From NCBI GenBank assembly GCA_963798275.1, contig CAWCTB010000024.1:62001-126000 (forward strand): a stretch of 64,000 bases of DNA. The letters are read 5' to 3'. The notes under the pieces are model-generated. The model had not been told where the DNA came from. It made no database searches and saw only the letters and a program-made list of their open reading frames with translations. This document shows positions 8,617-17,700 of the stretch, piece after piece. The position numbers and the translations under genes were made by a program. Origin of the DNA: CAWCTB01 sp963798275 (GTDB lineage: Bacteria; Acidobacteriota; Terriglobia; Terriglobales; Acidobacteriaceae). Position 1 is the stretch's first letter, and every line of letters starts with the position of its first letter.

Positions 8617-10097
8617 ATGAAGGATCTAAAAGAAAGAACGATTCGTGGTGGTTTTGCAAGACTCTGCGCCCAGGCAGCAAATCTCCTGCTTCGCGTAGGG
8701 TCTCTCATGGTATTAGCCCGGCTCCTGGGGCCGAAAGACTTCGGACTAGTAGGTATGGTCACAGCTTTCACTGGCGTCTTGGAGCTGTTCCGAGATTTCG
8801 GACTTTCGTCTGCCGCAGTTCAGCGTACGACCGTTACGGACGAGCAGATTTCAACATTGTTTTGGATCAACATCTCAGTTGGCGCACTTCTCGGACTTCT
8901 GGCCGCGGCAGTTGCACCAGCGATCGCTGCCTTCTACCACGAGCCCCGGCTGGTTGGGGTGACGAGTGTTTTGGCGGCTGGATTCCTCTTCAACGCCGCA
9001 GGAGTGCAGCACTCAGCACTTCTCCAACGCCAAATGCGTTTTACTGCCTTGGCGGTGATAAGCGTAGTTTCCTTGATGGTGGGTACGGCAATTGCCATAA
9101 GCGGCGCCAAGGCCGGCTATGGATATTGGGCTCTCGTGGCTATGACGGTCACGTTTCCCCTCATCAACACTATTGGTGTGTGGATGAGCACAGCTTGGGT
9201 TCCGGGGAGGCCGCACAGGCGGAGTGGGGATTCGTTCTATGATGCGTTTTGGTGGCACGATCACCTTAAATGGTCTGGTCGTGTATGTCGCCAGCAACTT
9301 TGAGAAAGTCCTGCTCGGTCGTTTCTGGGGAGTCGATGCTATTGGGATCTATGGAAGGGCCTACCAACTCGTTAATATTCCAACAGCTAACCTAAACTCA
9401 ACAGTGGGCGAGGTAGCGTTTTCGGCGCTGTCGCGACTCCAGGACGATCCCAGTCGACTCAAAAACTATTTTCTGAAGGGATACTCGCTGGTCCTGACAC
9501 TGACGCTGCCTATTGCGATTATCTGTGCTATTTTTGCTGATGATATCGTTGTTGTTCTCCTCGGGCCAAAATGGAAAGAAGCCGATTCCTATTTTTCGCT
9601 TGCTGGCTCCGACGATCTTGGTATTTGCGATAGCCAACCCTATATCATGGCTGCTCACTTCGATCGGGCTGGTCGGACGGAACTTGAAGGCCGCTCTGGT
9701 CATCGCGCCCTGCATGATCGCGGGTTACCTGGTGGGGTTGCCTTATGGACCCAAAGGTGTTGCATTTGCCTACTCGGCGGTTTTGATACTGTGCGTCATT
9801 CCGCTTCTAGTGTGGCAGGTACACGGCACAGTGGTTTCCTTCCGAGATATTGTGCTGGCTGTGGGCCGGCCGCTGGCGGCAAGCATTGTGGCTGGAGCGC
9901 TCGCCGTTGGAGCACGTCTAATGTGCGGCCAAGTGTTATCTCCTTTGCCTCGCCTCGTACTAGAAAATACCGTTCTTTTCGTCATCTACTTTGGGATGCT
10001 CTGGTTCGTCACAGGACAGAAATCTCTATATGTGGATCTCCTCCGCGGACTAAAGGGGGGTTCTACGGTGGAAGAGAAGAGCTTGGCGTCGGCTTGA
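8617..10097 (+). CDS. Wzx-type lipopolysaccharide/O-antigen flippase (two frameshifts)
   Basis: Three overlapping frames together give one MATE/PST-type polysaccharide transporter of about 493 aa. Frame one covers 8617-9225 (RGGFARLCAQAANLLLRVGS), frame two about 9226-9582 (RFGGTITLNGLVVYVASNFE, LLGRFWGVDAIGIYGRAYQL) and frame three about 9583-10097 (FRLLAPTILVFAIANPISWL). Removing one G from the run at 9226-9229 and one C at 9582-9583 restores a continuous family-like protein (SGIRSMMRFGG, then KEAIPIFRLL). It would flip lipid-linked glycan across the inner membrane. Either a recent pseudogene or two base-call errors; the intact hydrophobic pattern favours error. Confidence 0.75.
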
Positions 10098-10125
10098 GCG
10101 GTGGTACACAACGATTTAGTTTGTG

Positions 10126-10556
10126 AGCCGCTGGAAGCGGCTATGCGGGGTCGCTAACGCGGCCCCGATGTTCTTGGTCACCTGCGGGTGGCCACTTCAG
10201 CGCCACATGTTCAACTGATCCAAGCGCTTGTCCTCTTCCTCCCGCGCGTGGATGTACTCTCGAAATGTGCACGTGATCCGGCAGCAGATGCTTTTCCTCA
10301 ATCCGGCTCTCCTTCTGCTCCGCCAGTTTGCGGAACACCTCTCCCAAATACTTCCTCAGGTCCCCATACAACGCTTTCCGGCGGCCCTTCGGGATAAACA
10401 CCACATGGTATTTGCACTCCCATTCCGAGTGGCTTAAGCTTTCATCCTCGTCCATCCAGTTTCTCCTTTGCGTGTGCTTCGCGGCTCACACCAGGAGTTT
10501 CTTGGATGGACTCCCGTATCTGTCAAACTTCGCGTGCCTCCCCGGCAGAGCCGGGG
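10126..10556 (-). mobile_element. IS200/IS605-type element remnant bounded by hairpins
   Basis: The tnpA remnant is flanked by palindromes typical of IS200-group ends. On one side are a 6-bp stem at 10126-10131/10137-10142 and an 8-bp stem with one wobble at 10147-10154/10159-10166. On the other is a perfect 7-bp stem at 10540-10546/10550-10556 with a 3-nt loop. Between the transposase start and the far hairpin an imperfect inverted repeat (TCCATCCA near 10453 with TGGATGGA near 10504) could fold over the leader. It lies directly behind the flippase. Exact ends are not proven. Confidence 0.6.
10141..10455 (-). pseudogene. IS200-like transposase TnpA with internal deletion
   Basis: The first 60 or so residues are a clear TnpA N-terminus (HSEWECKYHVVFIPKGRRKA, YGDLRKYLGEVFRKLAEQKE, LPDHVHIS), including the HxH metal-binding motif of Y1 HUH transposases. 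The frame then becomes nonsense. In another frame just after the junction (about 10268-10280) the normal C-terminal tail reappears: REYIHAREEEDKRLDQLNMW followed by Arg and a stop. Roughly 60 central residues, including the catalytic tyrosine region, are missing, so the protein is inactive. A simple internal deletion explains the structure. Confidence 0.8.
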
Positions 10557-10860
10557 GAACTCCTATTTCATTAGCCCACCGGCGAGGCGGTTGTGGAGTG
10601 GTTCGGAGAGAAGGTCGTCGCAACAGGGCAGTCGGCTGAACCAGGGGATCGAGCAGCCTATTCTCTCGGCAGTGCTTGGGCGAAGCCCGTGAAAGGCCCA
10701 GCACATCTTGCGGGCGTGCGGTGCGATGATGATGCAGGGCATGGCCGATACCCGGCCGGTTGCTTGATCTTCTGCGAAGAGGCTCGGTGCTGCGGGGCCT
10801 CTGAAATCACTGCTCCGGCAATGCGGCAATGCCACGCCAGGACCTGACAAAGAGGTTGAG
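10557..10860. other. Intergenic stretch without a recognisable gene
   Basis: About 300 bp between the IS200 remnant and the SDR gene. Open frames here give cysteine- and arginine-rich translations with no family resemblance. Apart from a possible ribosome-binding site (GAGG) just before 10861 I see nothing certain. Confidence 0.4.
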
Positions 10861-11610
10861 ATGGGTCGCGACGGAATGCAAGAGTCTGGTCAGTTGGTGG
10901 GTCGTAGAGCCGTAGTCACCGGAGCCAGCAGTGGGATTGGGCGGGCAATCGCAGTGGCATTGGCCCAGCAGGGAGCGCGGATCTGCGCTGTCGGGAGAAG
11001 TTCTGCTGGGTTGAGAGAAACGGTTGCTGCTGTCCGGCCACTCTCCGAGGTGACGGACTTCCAGATCGACTTGACCGCAGATAAAAAACTGGAAGACCTC
11101 ATTCGTCACTTGTCGAATGCCGGCAGGCTCGACGTGCTTGTCCACTGCTCGGGCGTCATCTGTCGAGGGCGGATGGAGGATGCCCGTGTCGAGGATCTCG
11201 ACCTTCAATATGCTACCAATGTTCGCGCACCCTACCTCCTAACTAAACACCTCCTACCTCTATTGACCGCTTCCCGAGGTCAGATCGTTTTCATCAACTC
11301 AAGCGTGGGACTGTCGGCAAGACGACCCGAGATTGGGCAATACGCTGCCACAAAACACGCGTTGAAGGCGATGGCTGACAGTCTCCGGGAGGAGTTGAAT
11401 CCCAAAGGAATTCGGGTGCTTTCCATGTACCTGGGGCGCACCGCTACGCCCATGCAGGAGGCACTGTTCCGGGAAGAAGGTAAGACCTATCACCCGGAAG
11501 TGCTTCTTCAGCCGGAGGACGTCGCTTCCATGGTTGTTCAGATATTGATGCTTCCGCCGACGGCCGAGGTGACGGACATCAGTATTCGGCCAATGCACAA
11601 ATCGAATTAA
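10861..11610 (+). CDS. Short-chain dehydrogenase/reductase (classical SDR)
   Basis: A 249-aa classical SDR. TGASSGIGRAIA at about residues 20-31 is the NAD(P)-binding motif, VHCSGVICRG replaces the usual NNAG-type segment, and INSSVG with YAATKHA gives the Ser-Tyr-Lys catalytic residues. ATG 10861 follows a GAGG site; ATG 10876 is an in-frame alternative. It lies between a mobile-element remnant and a giant secreted protein, so neighbours give little functional information. The substrate is unknown. Confidence 0.85.
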   Translation: MGRDGMQESGQLVGRRAVVTGASSGIGRAIAVALAQQGARICAVGRSSAGLRETVAAVRPLSEVTDFQIDLTADKKLEDLIRHLSNAGRLDVLVHCSGVICRGRMEDARVEDLDLQYATNVRAPYLLTKHLLPLLTASRGQIVFINSSVGLSARRPEIGQYAATKHALKAMADSLREELNPKGIRVLSMYLGRTATPMQEALFREEGKTYHPEVLLQPEDVASMVVQILMLPPTAEVTDISIRPMHKSN

Positions 11611-11688
11611 ATGTCGGGCAGTGGCGTGTCGACGCAATACCTGAGCTGGCAGATCCCTCCAAAAAATGAGTACCTGGGTGACTAGCTG

Positions 11689-11700
11689 TAGCTGCAGCTA
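11689..11700. promoter_or_regulatory. 12-bp perfect palindrome upstream of the giant modular gene
   Basis: TAGCTGCAGCTA is its own reverse complement and lies 76-87 bp before the GTG start at 11776, in the only long non-coding gap ahead of this gene. Related TAGCTG words flank it. It could be an operator for a dimeric regulator. No promoter could be placed with confidence. Confidence 0.3.
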
Positions 11701-11775
11701 TAGTCGAGGCTTTCTTCGGAAGGCGGCGGTGATACGGGTTCATCTGAACTTGAAATCAAAGATGCGGGGTGGAGA

Positions 11776-14700
11776 GTGAAGCAACGCGGGTTTCATAACA
11801 TGTTTGGATATGGCAAGGCAACACGCTGGATGGTGTTATCTATTACGGCGGCAGCCTGCTGCTTGCATGCGGTTGCCATGCTTGCCGCGTCAAGCATTTC
11901 TTATGTTCAGAGTGCCTATGCCGACCCGCAAACTCCGCAGACGACGGTGAACGTCACGTTCACGGCGGCACAAACTGCCGGTAATCTCAACGTTGTCGTA
12001 GTCGGATGGAACAACAGCACGGCTACTGTGACCTCCATAACCGACTCGAAAGGCAACGTGTATACGCGCGCCGTCGGTCCAACGACCGTTAGCGGCTACC
12101 TGTCTCAATCCATCTACTACGCCAAGAACATCGCTGCGGCAGTGGCCGGGGCCAACTCGGTTACTGTAACGTTCTCCGCGGCGGCGGCCTATCCCGATAT
12201 CCGCATTCTTGAATACAGCGGCGCGGATCCGAATAACCCCGTCGATGTGGCGGCCGCGGGTTCCGGTAACAGCACTTCTAGCAACAGCGGTTCAGCGACG
12301 ACGACCAATGCCACCGACCTGATCTTTGGCGCAAACACAGTTACGACATCTAGTGGGACGGGCAGCGGCTTCACGCGGCGCATTCTAACATCGCCCGATG
12401 GCGACATTGCCGAGGACAAAATGGTCGCGGCAACCGGTAGCTACAGCGCGACCGCGCCTGTGACGCCATCCGGTCGGTGGATCATGCAGATGGTCGCCTT
12501 CCGGACAAGAGGCAGTTTCGCCATTGCGGCTTCGCCGGCATCTCTCGGCGTCGTCCAAGGCACTGCGGGAACGTCGACCATCACCACGACCATCAGTGGG
12601 GGATTCAACAACGCGATCAGCCTGTCGGCTGCGGGGATGCCTACGGGCACGACGGTGAGTTTCAATCCGAGCAGTATAGCGGCGCCGGGGGCGGGCAGCT
12701 CGACCATGACCATCACGGTGGGGTCGAACACGGCGGTAGGCACGTATCCGATCACGGTGACGGGCAATGGCGGAGGGATCCAGCAAAGTGCCACGGTGAC
12801 GCTGACGGTGACGGCGGCGGCCAACTTCACGCTTACAGCCGCACCGGCATCGCTGAGTGTGGTGCAGGGCAATGCGGGAACGTCGACCATCACCACGACC
12901 ATCAGTGGGGGATTCAACAACGCGATCAGCCTGTCGGCTGCGGGGATGCCTACGGGCACGACGGTGAGTTTCAATCCGAGCAGTATAGCGGCGCCGGGGG
13001 CGGGCAGCTCGACCATGACCATCACGGTCGGGTCGAACACGGCGGTAGGCACGTATCCGATCACGGTGACGGGCAATGGCGGAGGGATCCAGCAAAGCGC
13101 CACGGTGACGCTGACGGTGACGGCGATGGGTAACTTCACGATTGCGGCTTCGCCGACGTCGCTTAGTGTGGGACAAGGCAATCAGGGGACGTCGACCATC
13201 ACTACGACTATCAGCGGAGGCTTCAACAGCGCGATCACGCTGTCGGCATCGGGGATGCCTACGGGCACGACGGTGAGCTTCAATCCGAGCAGCATAGCGG
13301 CGCCGGGGGCGGGCAGCTCGACCATGACCATCACGGTGGGGTCGAACACGGCGGTAGGCACGTATCCGATCACGGTGACGGGCAATGGCGGAGGGATCCA
13401 GCAAAGTGCCACGGTGACGCTGACGGTGACGGCGGCGGCCAACTTCACGCTTACAGCCGCACCGGCATCGCTGAGTGTGGTGCAGGGCAATGCGGGAACG
13501 TCGACCATCACCACGACCATCAGTGGGGGATTCAACAACGCGATCAGCCTGTCGGCTGCGGGGATGCCTACGGGCACGACGGTGAGTTTCAATCCGAGCA
13601 GTATAGCGGCGCCGGGGGCGGGCAGCTCGACCATGACCATCACGGTGGGGTCGAACACGGCGGTAGGCACGTATCCGATCACGGTGACGGGCAATGGCGG
13701 AGGGATCCAGCAAAGCGCCACGGTGACGCTGACGGTGACGGCGGCGGCCAACTTCACGCTTACAGCCGCACCGGCATCGCTGAGTGTGGTGCAGGGCAAT
13801 GCGGGAACGTCGACCATCACCACGACCATCAGTGGGGGATTCAACAGCGCGATCAGCCTGTCGGCTGCGGGGATGCCTACGGGCACGACGGTGAGTTTCA
13901 ATCCGAGCAGTATAGCGGCGCCGGGGGCGGGCACCTCGACCATGACCATCACGGTGGGGTCGAACACGGCGGTAGGCGTGTATCCGATCACGGTGACGGG
14001 CAATGGCGGAGGGATCCAGCAAAGCGCCACGGTGACGCTGACGGTGACGGCGGCCGTGACAAGCATCACCTACGTGCAGGGGAATTATGCCACGCCGCAA
14101 ACGCCTCAGACTGCGGTGAGTGTCACCTTCACTGCCGCCCAGACCGCCGGTGACCTGAATGTTGTAGTAGTGGGATGGAGCGACAGCACGGCGGTTGTTA
14201 GTGCGGTCACCGACAGCAAGGGGAACACATATACACGCGCGGTCGGTCCCACGGTCCAGAGTGGAATCGCATCGCAGTCCATTTATTACGCAAAGAATAT
14301 CGCGGCAGCGGTAGCTGGAACAAACACCGTTACTGTGACCTTTGCTAGTGCCGCAACATATCCCGATGTTCGCATTCTGGAGTACAGCGGCGCAGATCCG
14401 AACAACCCAGTGGATGTAACGGCCGCGAACTCGGGCAGCAGCGCGACCAGCAGCAGCGGCTCGGCGACGACCACAAACGCGACGGATCTGATCTTTGGAG
14501 CGAACCTGGTTCAGACCGGTACTACTGGGCCGGGCAGCGGTTTCACTAGGCGGTTGCTCACGTCACCGGACGGCGACATCGCGGAAGACCAGACAGTTAC
14601 GGCCACGGGCATTTATAGCGCGACCGCGCCGGTTAGCCCATCGGGGCAGTGGATCATGCAGATGGTCGCCTTCCGTACGCCAGGAAGTCCGGTATTGCTG

Positions 14701-17700
14701 TCCATTGCTGTAACACCGGTCAATCCTTCGATCACGGTAGGAGCTTACCAACAGTTCACTGCCACAGGGACCTACAGCGACGGCAGTCATCAGGACCTGA
14801 CCAATTCGGTGATTTGGACTTCCAGTGCTCCCACAATCGCAACGATCAGTAGCGGTGGCTTGGCCAGCGGCCTCGCGGCCGGGAGTACGACGATTCAGGC
14901 GGCCTCAGGTTCGATCAACGGCTCTACGAGCCTGACGGTTACGGTGCAGGGCAGCTTCACAATGGCCGCTTCGCCGACGTCGCTCAGTGTGGGACAAGGC
15001 AATCAGGGGACGTCGACCATCACCACGACCATCAGCGGGGGCTTTAACAGCGCGATCAGTTTGTCGGCATCGGGGATGCCGACGGGCACGACGGTGAGTT
15101 TCAATCCGAGCAGCATAGCGGCGCCGGGGGCGGGCAGCTCAACCATGACCATCACGGTGGGCACGAGCACCACGGCAGGAACGTATCCGATCACGGTGAC
15201 AGGCAATGGGGGAGGGATCCAGCAAACCGCCACGGTGACGCTTACGGTGACTGTGGCGTCTAACTTCGCGATCGCGGCCTCGCCGGCTTCGCTCACTGTC
15301 GGGCAAAACAATCAGGGGACGTCGACCATCACCACGACCATCAGTGGGGGCTTCAACAGCGCGATCAGTCTGACGGCTTCGGGGATGCCCACGGGCACGA
15401 CGGTGAGCTTCAATCCGAGCAGTATAGCGGCGCCGGGGGCGGGCATCTCGACCATGACGATCACGGTGGGGTCGAACACGGCGGTGGGGACGTATCCGAT
15501 CACGGTGACGGGCAACGGCGGCGGCACCCAGCAGTCCACCACTGTTACGCTGACGGTGGCAACAATTACAGCCCCAACAAACGTTACGGTCATCGATGGT
15601 GGTCCGCCACCGATCGTGGATGCTGTGCAGAGCTACATCAATTCAACGTTCTTGACCGTTCACACGACTGCGCCTTTCGACAGTACGGGCGGCGACTTGA
15701 TTGTCATGTTCGCCTCATCCCATGCGGGCGTGAGCATGACGCCCAGCGACAACCTCGGCAATACCTGGGTCGCGATCGCCGGTCCTACGAACACCAATGT
15801 GGGCTTCGATCTGCGTTCACAAGTTTGGTACGTGACAAATCCAATAGTGGGTCCCGGTCAAACTGTCAGCCTGACGCTCTCCGCACCGGAGTCCTTAGTG
15901 ATGTCGATCTTTGTGGTAAAGGGCACGAACATCTCGTCTCCGGTTGACGCAGTGTCGCTGATTGGTAGCGACAATGGAACGCAATCCGTAAATGTCGTTA
16001 GCCCCAACATAACAACGACGACTGCGAACGACTTGCTCATGGGATGGGTAAAGGTCTCTGCCGGGGCGGTCTTCACGTCGGGCACTGGATTCACGCAGCA
16101 ACCAGGAGCGTCTTCGAACTTCCTGGATGCCGAGTCAGGCACGGCAGCGGTTCCAGGTGTCTACAACGCAACATTCGCGCTCAACACCTCGCAGACTTGG
16201 CAGTCTGACATTGTGGCCGCGAACAACAATTCTAATCAAACAACGCTGAGTTGGACGGCGTCTACCGAGAACGGCGGTACGATCGCCGAATATCTGGTGG
16301 AGCGTTGTCAGGGAACAGGTTGCACCAGCTTTGTCCAGGTCGGCACTCCGGCCGGCACGAGCTATAACGACAACGGCCTGACGGCTTCTGCGAGCTACAG
16401 CTACAGGGTCCGGGCCGAAGACACCAGCGGAAACATAGGGCCATACTCATCGGTGGTGTCCATTACCACGCCCCCTACGATCCCATCGTTGCCGGGGAAC
16501 CTGACCGTCACAACATCGTCTCTTACCGAGATTGATCTTTCGTGGGTGCAATCGACCGAGACCCACGGAACCATTGGCAATTACTTCGTGGAGCGTTGCC
16601 AAGGCGCCACCTGCACCAACTTCACCCAGATTGGCACATCGACGGATGCTACTTATAGCGATACCGGATTGACGTCCGGGACCACTTACAACTATCGAGT
16701 ACGAGCCCAAGACACAGCGGGTAACGTGGGTCCCTACTCTAACGTAGCTACTGGTACTACAGTGTCGCCTGGAAACTTCACGCTTACGGCCGCACCGCCA
16801 TCGCTGAGTGTGGTGCAGGGCAATGCGGGGACGTCGACCATCACCACGACCATCAGTGGAGGCTTCAACAGCGCGATCAGTCTGTCGGCTTCGGGGATGC
16901 CCACGGGCACGACGGTGAGCTTCAATCCGAGCACCATCGCGGCGCCTGGGTCGGGCAACTCGACCATGACCATAACGGTCGGGTCGAGCACGGCGGTGGG
17001 GACTTATCCCATCACGGTGACCGGCAACGGCGGAGGGATCCAGCAAACCGCTACGGTCACTTTGACGGTTACACCATTGTCCGGAGGCATCGGCTATGTG
17101 CAAGGCAACTACGCAACTCCCCAAACATCGCAGACGGCGGTGAACGTCACCTATACGGCGGCGCAGAGCGCCGGCGATTTAAACGTTGTGGTGGTCGGAT
17201 GGAACGACAGCACGGCCAGCGTCAGTTCCGTTACAGATTCCAAAGGCAACGCTTATACACTTGCTGTTGGCCCCACCGTCATCAGCGGCACCCTGTCACA
17301 GTCGATCTACTACTCCCGGAGCATTGCGGCCGCAGCCGCGGGGGCCAACACGGTCACGGTGACCTTCTCCACTGCTGCGGAGTATCCGGATATTCGTATC
17401 CTGGAATATAGCGGTGCGGACCCCAACAACCCCGTGGATGTAACGGCCGCGAACACAGGCAACAGCTCCACTAGCAGCAGTGGCTCGGCGACAACGACCA
17501 ATCCGACGGATCTGGTCTTTGGCGCCAACATCGTTACGACCGGAACCACCGGGCCGGGCAGTGGCTTCACCGCTCGCCTGCTCACCTCCCCGGACGGTGA
17601 CATCGCGGAAGACCAGATGGTCGCGGCGACAGGCAGCTATAGCGCCACCGCGCCGCTTTCATTTGGGGCGTGGATCATGCAGATGGTGGCGTTCCGCACG

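Noticed and set aside
8617..10097. Programmed ribosomal frameshifting in the flippase
   Set aside because: Two sites without a slippery heptamer and stem-loop at both, and unrelated genes in the window show the same one-base excess.
12514..14058. CRISPR array
   Set aside because: Period of 309 bp, in-frame coding repeats and no short repeat-spacer structure.
12385..14100. A 571-codon open frame antisense to the giant gene
   Set aside because: It is a repeat-driven shadow of the 309-bp array: Arg/His-rich (RHRQRHRGALLDPSAIARHR) and periodic with the sense repeats, without start context or family resemblance.
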